This document shows positions 10,701 to 22,700 of a stretch of DNA of 62,000 bases, in pieces; positions within the stretch are counted from its first letter, which is position 1, and every line of letters starts with the position of its first letter. Below the pieces are notes generated by a model, which was not told where the DNA came from, did no database searches, and was given only the letters and a program-made list of their open reading frames with translations. The stretch comes from Mesostigma viride. Taxonomy: Eukaryota; Streptophyta; Mesostigmatophyceae; Mesostigmatales; Mesostigmataceae. The DNA lies in assembly GCA_009746045.1 (NCBI GenBank), contig RPFO01000079.1, positions 2,358,844 through 2,420,843 of the forward strand, read 5' to 3'. The position numbers were made by a program, and so were the translations under genes.

Positions 10701-13700
10701 CGGTCATCTGTTGCTCAACCTGGGCGGCCGCCCTGGCATGGCGGTGCTGGAGAAAATGTTCCGTCGCCGCGGATGGCACATCCGCAAGCTGTGGCAGACG
10801 CGAGTGACGCAGGCCACGGACACGGACATCCACTCGCTCGTCGCGGTGAGCAGTTACAAATACATGGAATGAGTTGATACGCGTACAACTACGTACGGTC
10901 AAAAGCTTTTAACTGTACACGTACAATTAAAAGGGCAGATGTAAACAGTTTTTTTTCCTCCACAGGGTGACAGGGATGGGCCGATAATCGATATATAGTA
11001 CACACATTGGTTAGTGCACACTATATAAGGCAGGCTTGATCTTTAGAAATACTTCATACTCATGGTACTGTACCGGGGTATTGCTATATGCATGATGCCG
11101 TGCAAGCCTCCATGCTGGTGCATGGTGCCATTGATGCACACAGCTTCTAAACAAATGTGGCAACCACCATAGAATCAACAAGCACATGAGACCGTCAAAG
11201 TAGCGGATCTGGGCATGCATACATGTCAAGGTTAAAAACCACATATAATAGGTTTGTTTAAATACCTTGGTGGTTTTTTAGTAAGGATGGCTGCAGATGG
11301 TCTGCCACAGTATCTCGCACAGAATGTCTATTAATGTATCATAGCACTTGACATGGTCGAGCGTGCGACTGGATTTATTTAATCAAGCCCCTGTCATGGC
11401 GGCTACATGAACTGTCAAATTCAAATGGACGCAGGCGATCTTATGGCAATGCCCACCGATTAGGCAAGTTGTGCGTATGCACGGTCCCATTATTAGGGTA
11501 AATCTGGGTATTGTTGTATTCCACCTTTTTTATCGTATAGCAACGGGCTCACGCAAATATGGGATATATGCCGGGGCCCTAGCTGCACCCAGCTTACTGT
11601 GCGTACGTGCAATGCATGGGATACCGGCTCGTTGCTGATGTTAGATAGCGGGGTGAATACTTTTGCAAGCGGATGTGCATGTCTGCATGACATCAGCGGC
11701 CAGTAATAGTATGAGGACTGGTGCCCCAGCGCCGTATAATTCCTCTACCCGCGGTGACTACTCAGTGCACGATCCGTCCGCTTGCATCGATCGTTGCATC
11801 CTTGCATTCTTGCATCCTTACGTCCTAATTAAGTGGCATCGCTGGCCTTTGCGTCCTTGCGTCCTTGTGTCCTAGCAAAACAGTATACCATACGTTAAGG
11901 GGCACTACTACTATACTGTAGTGTAGGGGCACTACTACTATACTGTAGTGTAGGGGCACTGCTACTATACTGTAGTGCAGGGGCACTACTACTATACTGT
12001 AGTGTAGGGGCACTAGTAACTACTATACTGTAGTGTACTGTAGGGGCATTACTACTATACTGTAGTGTAGGGGCACTACTACTATACTGTAGTGTAGGGG
12101 CACTACTACTATACTGAGTGTTTTGTCACGCATGCTGCATTCATTTGTGGTGCAGATTCGTGAGGCCGCGCTATTTTGCGCATGCATGCTTGCACTTTCC
12201 AATAATACTCATTTTCTAATAATGCAATACTCTTTGCCACCTGAATACTCTTTGCTTCCTGTATGTTGACCATGGTTTGCAGATTGAGGAGGCGACACAG
12301 CGCTCTCGCGTCCGCTTCGAGTTCTACATGGGGGACATCGCACCCGAGCCCATCAGCGCGCGCACGGCACTGGCGTATGGCACCGCAGGCGGCCAGATCA
12401 CGCACGGCCTGTTTGTGTTCAACGCGCACCTGCGGCACCCGCTGATGGTGCGCAGCATCTTCCGGCTGCTCAAGTGCGAGGGGTAAGTTTAAACTATTAT
12501 GTACATAAGTATGTAATACAACTATGAAAGCATGGCTATATAGCTGTTGCTGATATTATTCATAATGGGTAGGGCAATGTCTTACACTGCCTCCTCAAGT
12601 GCAAGGGGTAAGTAATTATAAACTATTGAGAAGACCTGGGTTCACGCACGGAATAGGTGGACTAGGGGGCCTCTCGCTAAATTACATATGGGGTGTTCTT
12701 ATAGAGAAGATGTAAGCGAGGTGGGCTTACTCAAGGGTACTGCGTGTTTGTGGGGGGGGGCTTCATCGAATAGGAGGGCGCCAGCAGCTCGATTCTTTCT
12801 AGATCCCCCGCCCCGCATTTCTGTGTGTCTATATGCTTTCGCATGGCATACTACAATGTGCATGCACATTAGATATGCCGCTACACGGATGCCAGCAGTT
12901 CCTAATTGACCTTTATTGCTTATATACATGCATTGATAGAGAATGATAAATTTTGGAGGTGAGAGTGGCATGCAACATACCAAGGCAATTGAATCCCAAA
13001 AAGAAAGAACCCTTAATTAAGAAAATAATTATCCCCCCAAGACAGCTGAGGTTTTCCACAAGTAATGCCAGCGGCGTGAAGACCGCCTCGACCTGGAGGG
13101 TCAGACTGCCCCGTGGTCTGCCCGGACGTGGTCCTGGTATTGGCGCCCGCACCTGTCCCTTGCCCTCACTCGCTGACCGTGGCTGATGTGTTATGCCGCA
13201 GCATCCGGGCCGACTTCAAAAGTTCAAACGCTGCGACCCATGCGATCTAGATCCTTCCCATGCAGGCCTGGTGGGCCGGCAGGTTGCTGCGTGCCGTAGT
13301 TTTGACAGTGCTGTAGTTAGTTGTACCTTGTTGTGCTGGCTTGATCCAGTGTCTACAATGTGCTTGGTTTTGGGTAACACACCAGACACCTCGTGGTTAT
13401 TACAATGTACTAGTGAAATTACATCCCAGCGCTAAGTCTATCGACTGTCAGCTGAATGACACGAAATTGGGACGTCAGCCTAGGCACCTACGCTGACCGT
13501 CCCACATCTCCATTCTGGCCCCTCGGGCCGGGCCGTAGTAGACACAAGTAGGGTCACAAACAAGACGCCCATAGGGTCACAATTAAGATGCCCCCGGAAG
13601 TGGGAACGCCAATGCGCCGGGTCCCAGGCATGCGCCATGCAGTGCCCAGAGGCGCGGGGGGAGCTCGAGGAGCAGGGCCCAATGGATCCCCACGTAGCGC

Positions 13701-16700
13701 TGCACCGAGTCAGCCGCGCGCCACCGGCCGTGGCACTGGATGTCCACCGTCGGGACGTTGCGCAGCGCGCCGTGGGTGGCCCCCCCATGCCGCAGGGAGT
13801 GCAGCGTGAACTTGCCGGGGAGCTGGAGCTCAGTGGGTCCAGACGCTGAGCCAAGCACTGGTGGCGCGCCTGCCGGCATATGAAAGCCCCTGGCCCAAAG
13901 ACCAGCGCCCCTGGGGCCTTGCCACGATACAACACAGACAGCAGGCCTAGCGAGAGGGGTCCTCCACGAGGACGTGCTGGGTCACTGCCACCTTGGGCCG
14001 TCTTGGGGTCCCGGAGCAGGAGTGCCCCGTGGCCACACGCCGGCCCCAGGCGGGGGTCCCCTGGAAAAGCTACGTCACCCACGCGCAGGCCCAAGGCCTC
14101 CCGAATGCGCAAGTACTGCTGGAAAGCCACCACTGGTTTAGGGGAGCACCAGCGCAGCCATGGCAGTCTGATGGCAGGAGAGTAGCAGGACAGCCGCGAG
14201 GTAGCAGAGCCGCCAATTGGGACCGCGGGGGGGCTCTGGCAGGGAACCAGCCGGCCCCAGCCGCGCAGCCATGTGGTCAGCCGTACGCCACGCGTCGACC
14301 ACCGAGGGGTGGTACATGCGGAGCCCCTGCTTCGTCTGCTGGCATGCACAGAGTCCGCCCCCTGCCCCCACCACTCTCGTACACAGCCGAGATCCACTCA
14401 CAGAACAGCGCCTCGGCCTCGGTGGGGTCGTGCTCCCCGGGCGGGAGCCAATTCAGGAAGACCGTCACGGCGCGGTGGTAGCGGGGCAGGGTGGAGCAGG
14501 GGTAGACCGTGACCTCCAAGAGCCGGTGACGGGCTCTAAGACAGGCCGCGGCCCTGGGTTGGCCTCCACATCGCCATCGGCGGTCAGGTCCCGGCGCCAG
14601 CCTCCCGCCACCAGGGCAGCGCGTAGGAAGAGGACCGGCCACGAACCATGCAGCCGAGGACCGCGCTGCAGTCCACCATGCGCACCACATGCGTCCCGCG
14701 GACAGCCTCTTTTACGTTAATGTGCTCGATCCCGCGGGGTGCCCCAGCGGTTACTCGGACACCGCCATCCGCCATGGCATGGCGGCGACCACCTGGTAGT
14801 CCGCCTCCGTCAGGCGCTCCACGGTCCAGGGCGTGTCTGCAGGGGTCCCCATCGTCACCGTGGCCCACCCATGCGCTTCCCGGCTCAGGGCCAATGACTG
14901 CACCTGCGCAGCCGGAAGGTCGACATAAATGATCCCAGCCCCCTCCGTGCTGGCGTTCGTCACCACCACCCGCCCCGAAAGGGGGGACTGCGCGGGGCCC
15001 GCACGAAGGGCGCCGTAGCGACGGCCGTCGTGAGCTCCGCGTGCACTGGCTTTGCACAGCTGCCAGCGGCGGGGACGCGTGTACCATGCAGTCCCACGGG
15101 CCGGCGGCCCGCATGGCCTGCAGCAGGTGGTAGGTCTCCTCCCAAAGGGAGAGCAGCGGCCGGCAGAGCAGCTGGATCCACACCCGCCGACCAGGGACTC
15201 GAGTTCCCGCTGGTAGGTGAACCCGTGCCGCAAGATGGCCTGGGTGTCGGCAACGACCCCAGCCAGCCGCGCTGCGGTCGGGACAAGTCTCCCGTCGCGC
15301 CAGTGCACGACGCCAAGGGCCACCACGTCCAACTGGTCGGGGCTGGCCGCCACCACCTTGCTCGCCTTCGATATGCGGCAGGCCTGCCGCTGCGTAGGCC
15401 GCCGTGCACATGGCCCGCGCCAGCAGCAGGTTGACCCCCGCCGGCGTCGCGCAGTGGGAGACATGCAGGTCGTCGATGCAGTGACGGCATGGAGCTAGGC
15501 CCTCCTCGTTGTGAGGCGGGTCAAAGATGGCGCGGCGGGGGCCAAGGGGTTGGCCTGGTCTTCCTCCCACGGGAGGCGCACCGTCTGGCTCAGGGGCCCC
15601 TGGTCCACAATGCCAGTTACTAGCAGCTGGGCCATGTTGATGCTGACGCCCAGTCGGGGGTCCATGCAGCGCCCCGGACCGGTACAGTACAGCACGGCCT
15701 GGCAGGTGCATGGATCACCTGGGCGGCCAGCACGGCATGCCTGTTGCCCATTGCATGGCAAGCAGCGCATCCACGGCCACACCCGCCGGGCGGGCCCAGC
15801 CAACCCGACACCCCGGGAGTCCACGGCCGGCTAGGCACAGTACTTGCACAGCCAGTCGGGGAGCCGCAGGCGGTTGTAATAGGCTGCCCTCGAGGTCGCG
15901 GAGGTGCCCCCGAGCACAGGGCACCCTGCCCGCACCCTGCACAGCTCGGCTATCACCCCAACCGGTGGGGCCGTGGGGGAGGAGTGCCGCGGGGGGTTGA
16001 CCAGCATGCAGCCAGACTGTTGCCAGGTCGGTTGTCCACGCTGAGCCGCATGGAGCCGTCCGGCTTCTTGCTGCGCCCCACCACCTCATTCACCTCTGGG
16101 GGCGGTTGCTCGTATAAGCCCCCCACGACCCCAGGCTAGCTCCAGGGCCCGCGGCACTGCAGCTTGATGTACTTCGCAGGGGCGCACCCGCGGGTGGCCT
16201 AGAAGTCTGCATGGAACCGCACCCGCCGCTCGCCGGGTCAGTCAGCAGTCGCACCAGCGTCTTCTCACCACTGGCATACACGGCCGCCACCGATGGCGGC
16301 AGCAACCTCAGCACGTCCACGGTGCCCCCCTCTGGATTGTTGTGAAAGGTCCATGCACTTGTGTTGTAGTCATCCCTGACTGGAGCCGGGCCAGCTGCCA
16401 CTATATAGCTGGCTGCTGGGGGCAATACATACGTCCGGCAAGTTGTTAATAAGATCTCCTGTAGAGCCGCCTCCTAGACCGGCCCCGTCGCCCGGGCCGG
16501 CAGCTATAGGTAGAGCATGCAGGTGTCGGCCGCCGCCGCCGCACCAGTTTAAGGGCCCACACTTGCTGAACAGGTGACGTCCCGATCGACCGCGGAGGGT
16601 CGAGGCCGCCCGCTGACGACGCTGGGCATGCAGACCCCAGAGGGCACTGCACCGTCGCTTGTCCAAGTCAACTTGCAAAGGCAACGGAAGCAAGGCATGT

Positions 16701-19700
16701 TGTCTTTTGAGATTTGGTCCAGATACGCCCCTAGCGCCCAGAGGCAAAACAGGCTTCGTCGGCACGCCAAGGCAGTGGAGCCACAGGCTGCGGGGGGGTT
16801 CCAGATTCCACCAACGAATCCCGACCAAGCCCTGACGTTTCCATCAGAGTGCACTCAGTCGTGCCCGGTGTCCAACACAAGCATGTTCAGACGAACGATT
16901 CAAACGGTCCCCAGCCGATGGGGTGGGGCCAGAGTTCACCGTGCTGATTAATTAAGCAGATTCTGGTAAAGCCCTAGTGTGCCCACTAGAGTGCTGAGTG
17001 CGCCTCCCCAGAACTCCTACCCGTAGGAGATTTGGCGAAAGATTCGGCAGAATCTTACTTATTACTCCTTCTTGGGCCCTTGCGCTTCTCGAGGCAGTTG
17101 GCGAGCTCGGCTGCCTTCATGGCCCCCTGAACAGCCGGATGCCACAGCAGATTCGCATCCTCCTGCAGGGGGAGCATCGCTAATGCTGCCCCCTTGAACC
17201 CTTGCATGGTGTCGGTCATCGTGAGCGATGTCTTTATTCGCATCATGTAATCGGGGGCAGCCATGACAGTGCTTGACCGCGTCGTACCCTTGGTTCCACA
17301 GCAGCCACCCTAACTCCGTGAGCAGCGTGTCCAGTGTGAAAGCGAGCTGGTGGGCCATGAGCCTTCCGGACCTCGGCCCCCTGCATGGCCAGTCCAGGTT
17401 GGCTTGGCCAACAGCCAGCCCCTGATGCTTCCACCTGCCACCGCCTATATGCTGACCGCATAACGCTTGGCAGCAGGGGTTGCCGCGCTGAGTCCGCACT
17501 CCATGTTCACCGAGGTGGCGTGGGAGGGCAGCTCCAAACCTGGCGTGCGAGTCTGTCGACCCCCTTGTGCAGCCATGGCCTGCTCGTCGGTGAGCATGCA
17601 GGCCGCTCATAACCAAACGGCCCATTGCTAAAGCCACGGCCTCACCATCATCCTCTGGCTGCTGCCGGACGCAATGGTTTGAACGCACCGTCTGAGACAG
17701 CTGGCGACCCGCCCTGTCGCCAGATTGCCCAGCTTCCCCACCTGCCAAAAACTGGTCGACGCGTGGCCCCACACCGGAGCTCACGCTACGATTGTTCCTT
17801 GACTCCTCCTGGATCGCTTCGTGCCGCGGGGCTCCTCCTCCTCGTAGAATTCCTCGACCTCGCTCGGGTCCATTGGGGCATCCCGCAGCATGGCAGCAAT
17901 GGCAACCTGCATCGTCTCGCCAGGCAGGGGATACTGATAGTAGCCATGACGCCTCAAGTATTTTTCGAGATCGTTGATTTGGCGACCATCTGGCAGCGCC
18001 CGAATTCGCTCCGCCCAGTGTGGGCCGCCCCCCAACAAGGCCCTTGCCCTGATGGCGATGTCCTTTAACGAGCCATCCATGGGGACCATGCATGGCACAC
18101 GCATGCGATTCAACTATACTCCGCTTCCGGTACGGCTGCACCGCCGCCCCCGCCGGCGGGGCCGGCAAGTCCACTGCATCCTGAAAGACCTCCGCATCGG
18201 CCATCGGTATGTTGTTCTATTGACGCCGTTATTACTGAGGCCTTTACTGCATCACGAGCTTCTGAGTCAAGAAAACGGGTAGGCTCACGTATACCGCCAT
18301 CCCCCTCCCCCTCTACTATAGAAAAAACTCGATCCCAACAAGGGGGAGGGGGGTGACCTGTGCCAGAAACGCTTTCTTTTTCAATTTTTTTTATAAAATC
18401 TAGCGGCGAGTACCCTGACCCTAATGCACTATGTAGCATGTGCAAGATACGAGCGTTATCCTTGCATGCCCGTGTCAGATTGATATTATTTTCTTTAGTG
18501 TTCTTCCCCTTTTCGGGGTTTTCCTTATGTTGCATGCCACTCTCACCTCCGTTATTTATCACTCTCAATGCCTATATCTTTATTTATTTATTTTGAAAGT
18601 TACCTTTAAAATAAAGGCAAGCGAACAAGTCAAGAAAAAAGGAGCCACGACCTAAACAGCATATTCCTTATATAGGTGACTCGATGCTTTTTGACATGTA
18701 CTATGCGTGGGATGTAAAACATGCAGCTACGCGGATGCCAGCAGCTCCCTCGACCTCGACTATGGCTCCTCCTCGGGCCCCACCTCGGACTACGCCAAGT
18801 TCGAGGTCGCCGATGAGAAGATCGCCTTCCTTGCCCACCTGTCCCGCGCGTTCCGCCGACCGGACTCGGACCTCAAGCGCCAGATCGCCGCCCCCGACCC
18901 TGCAGGGTCCCCCCACTTCCGCTCGGCGCTCGCGTCCTACTTCCGCCTCTACTACCACGTGCCGCTCTCCTCGGCCAACATCTGCGTGCTGCCGTCACGC
19001 GTCGCCGCCATGAGGCTCGTGCTGGACATCTACAAGCCCGAGCTGGCCCTCGTGTCGGCACAGCTGGCGCTGCTGCTGCCCGCCGCAACACCCCGCCGGG
19101 CGGTGTCGGATGATGGTGCGTGCACATACAGGCACACATGGCTGTACTCTGTATTATACCAAAGAAGCCTGATCAGTGTCGTCTTTATAACTTTACTGCG
19201 ATGCAACGTGAAGGGCACGGTCACCTGCAAATTGCACTGTCACAGAACTGACTGGTGACCATCTGATTAGTTAATTAAACACACGCTCCCGTTGGGGAGC
19301 CACGTACTGGTGACCATATTGCAGGGTGTACAGGACTTTTACTTGTTGTCGGTGCTGGACCGTGCATGCATGCATGCATGGCCCTCCAACGGGGGCACCT
19401 CACTGCATGCATGCGTGTTGGGCTCATTAGCTCATCCCAGGCAAATCCAGCATCCAAACTCCTCACTGCTTACACATGCAGCATGCATGGTCATGAAAAG
19501 ATACGGTTCGAGGTCTCATCAGTGCACTAGACAACACAACTAGGCCACATGCATAATATAGGCATGCACATATTTAGGCCACATAATGTTTAGGCCACAT
19601 AACTAGGCCATATATAATATGATCTATACATATATGCACATATCTTGGCCACATAATAATATCGGCGCATAATGACATATGCATGCATCATGCCCCTATT

Positions 19701-22700
19701 CATCATCCGCCCCGATTCAGTATTACACCTAGACTAGCTAGGCACTTCAGCGGTGAACTTTCCTTTCACCTGACAACTTTGAACCATGCCCCTCCATGCG
19801 ATCGACATGCCGGTCGACATCGCCCATATGCCCACTGCCCTGCACCACGGCGGCGACCACCACCCTTGATCTTGATCCCCACGCACACAGCATCAGAGGT
19901 GGGCCTTGCCGATGCCAGCGGCAACAACGGCTCCACTGTGTGGCTACAGCAGCAGTGCCACACGGCCAGCTCAGCGTCGGTGCTGGAGGCCCCTCAGAGC
20001 GCCGAGCTTCTTGTGCGGCTTATCCGAAGCCTGAAGCCCCAGGTAACCGATAACGGTGCAGTTACATGATTATTGTATGGTGGTGATGTTCCTACACATA
20101 TGGTGATGGTATGTATCATGGCAGGAACTGGCATTTATTGATACAAAACCTGCACCCCCCCCGGCCAGGTATATGTTACTCTCGGCTAATAATGTCGTAT
20201 GTAAACGCCAAGTAATTGAAGCAATTATAACTGTAGTTATGCCATTTAATTTGAGTAACGATTGTCGATCATGTGCTTTGCGACTTGCTTGGTGATGTCC
20301 AGGTTTTGAACACTTAAGAGCTACTTAAACATATTGTACATGGGGTTCATCGATCCTGTTTGCAAATATCAGGACAGGTGCTGATGGATCCATCGATCCA
20401 TTAATTTGCAATCATCCAGCATACGGCATCAATCAATAAATATATAAAAGAGTATTTTACTAGCCATCACACTCCATGCACTGCAGCAGGCTGACTTGAC
20501 CCCCCTTGATCCCATGAAGGTCATCATCTGCGGTTTGTCTGCCTTTCATAATCAATGAAACACGACAATCCCGCTGTCTCATGCTCATCCCCCGGTCGCA
20601 TGCAGGTCGTCATCTGCGAGCTATCAGAGACTGAATCCCGCCTGCCCGCCGCCTTCGCTGAGGTCATCTCCGCATCATCGGACGTGGGCGCACGGATCTT
20701 CATTGACATCAGCGACACTGTGGCGCTCTCGTCCACCCCGACGCCCAATGGGCTGCTGCAGCACATCGCACGGCAAGCACTGCCGCCTAACGTCACCATC
20801 TTCTGCGGCCTCACCATGGACCGTGCTTATAGTGACATCGAGGTCGGGTTTGTGATCTCGGAGAACGAGACGTTCCTGGGACAGCTGGCATCCGCAATGT
20901 CGCTCACGTACGGGGGCACGCCTGTCATGTCCCAGGTGAGAGGGAGGGAGGGAGGGAGGGAGGGAGGGAGGGAGGGAGGGAGGGAGGGAGGGAGGGAGGG
21001 AGGAGGGAGGGAGGGAGGGAGGGAGGGACGGAGGGACGGACGGACGGACGGACGGACGGAGGGACGGACGGCAAGAGAGGGTTGGCCGGACGGCAAGAGA
21101 GGGACAGACGGCAAGAGAGGGAGGGAGTCAGAAGTGAGTCAATGATTGGAATATGCCTAGCTCCGTTGGGAAGGCCACAGGATGCCGATCGTTCAAAAAA
21201 GAGTGTAGGCAGGTGCCTTCCGCCGATCCCTGCATGAACGCACTATGTACACAGAAGTCGTCGATCATGAATGATGCAACTACGAAACCAGGGGTCTGTA
21301 ATCCTACAACTGGCTGCATCCATGAACAACTGAGAATGGACTGCTCGCTGTATATGAGCCTACTAGCATGCACGCAACTGTCGTGTACGTTATGGGTGGG
21401 TGTCATTAACAGGTTTTAGAATCGGTTGTCTCTGAATACAGTTTAGTGCATGCGGGAAAGATAGGGCCACTAATATGCCTTGGCCTGCATGTGGATGGCT
21501 GTCTGTGACATGGGCTGACTGACTAATTCGCTCTGTACAAAGGGTTTCATGCTCGCCTAAATTTTCCTTGGATGACGCGGTTGTTTATAAGGGTCGGTGG
21601 TAAAAAAAAAATTAATAGTAGGTTTTATACGACTTGCTTGCAAAGATTTGTACTTGTTTGCACCGGCTAAGATTAGCCAGGGACCTACAGGGTCGGCTGG
21701 TTGCTCAGCGAATCTTTGACTGATTTGGTTTTTTTAGTGAGTCGTGATGAATTATATTGTATTAATTGTGGACTCGGACCGGCCAAAGGGGTCGATGGGC
21801 GAGATTTAAGTTAGTCAGTCTTGAGAACCTTGTACGACTACCTGTACGGTTAACGCACTAGCCTGGGGGTGCATGGCCACGTTATTTGTAGTGGCGTTTT
21901 CAGCACAGTCTGTTCAGGCCGGCGTGTGATGCATGCCGGATGTGTCAATAAATTTAGGGTGATGTCAGCTTGTGTGCCGGAGAGCTAGGCCAGCCATGAT
22001 CCGCAGTTGTTTCCATATTCTCATGCACACAATGATCCACGTCCTCGGTCACTCTGTCCTCACTACACAGGTCTACTACCACGCCATCGTCGCCGAAATG
22101 CTCCACTTCCAAATTGAGAGGGGTGCGCGCGCGCCCACCCGACCCCTGGTCAAAGAGGAGGCTTCGTCTGCATTCATACCCCTGCACCCCCAGGCCAAGT
22201 ACGCGCTGGCCCTGGGACACCAGGCCTCCCTGGCTACGACAGATGCTAGCATCGTACCACCCACAAAGCAGCACAAGGCAAGCCCAGAGGATATTGCCGC
22301 GGCGCCAACTGCAGGCGCTGCCAAGTCTGGTCTGTCCGCAGCTCTTGCCAACAGCTACCGTGACCACCACGGTGAGAACGTGCATGCAGACCATGCTATG
22401 TCGTCAACAGCAGACAAGCCAGGACTCCCTGCCACCGGGACCTCCCTCCCGATGCCCCCTGAGATACTGAGCGCCCTCTTCGAGTCCTTCGCGCGCCGCA
22501 TGGTGGGCGAGTCGGAGGCCGACCCCTCGGTCGAAATCCACCACTTCCTTGAGCTGCAGCTGGGGTACGGATGCCTCGGCGAGTATAACGCGGTCGTGGC
22601 ACCGCGTGTGGCGGCGCCCTACGCAGCTGCCGGCCAGGGGGCCCTTTCAGGGAGCGCCCCCACCGGCGGGTCCCTGCCACGTAGCTCCGTCCTCCCCCGA

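Larger units (their letters stand above)
10846..12282 (+). other. MMT intron 4: tandem repeat only
   Basis: No gene is seen. The left two thirds are unique AT-rich sequence; a cytosine/thymine-rich stretch (repeats of TTGCATCC/TTGCGTCC) lies near 11,785-11,880, followed by the 27-bp tandem array. Confidence 0.6.
12917..18590 (-). mobile_element. DIRS-like tyrosine-recombinase retrotransposon in MMT intron 5
   Basis: The element has imperfect inverted termini, 12917-12985 and about 18526-18590, sharing GGAGGTGAGAGTGGCATGCA then ACATA. On the minus strand, in order, it carries a gag-like region, a reverse transcriptase/RNase H region and a tyrosine recombinase. That order plus inverted ends is diagnostic of the DIRS group rather than LTR or LINE elements. 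All coding regions change frame repeatedly, so the copy is defective. It is GC-rich compared with the surrounding intron. It sits between a decayed and the functional copy of the exon 6 acceptor. Confidence 0.75.

Noticed and set aside
11899-12115. Regular 27-bp repeats as a CRISPR array
   Set aside because: Units are contiguous without spacers, and the window is eukaryotic.
13588-16139. Many plus-strand ORFs of 60-170 codons
   Set aside because: GC-rich antisense shadows of the DIRS-like coding regions.
20827-21145. Open frames through the GGGA/GGAC tract
   Set aside because: Microsatellite artefact; only the part up to 20,935 is genuine MMT exon 8.
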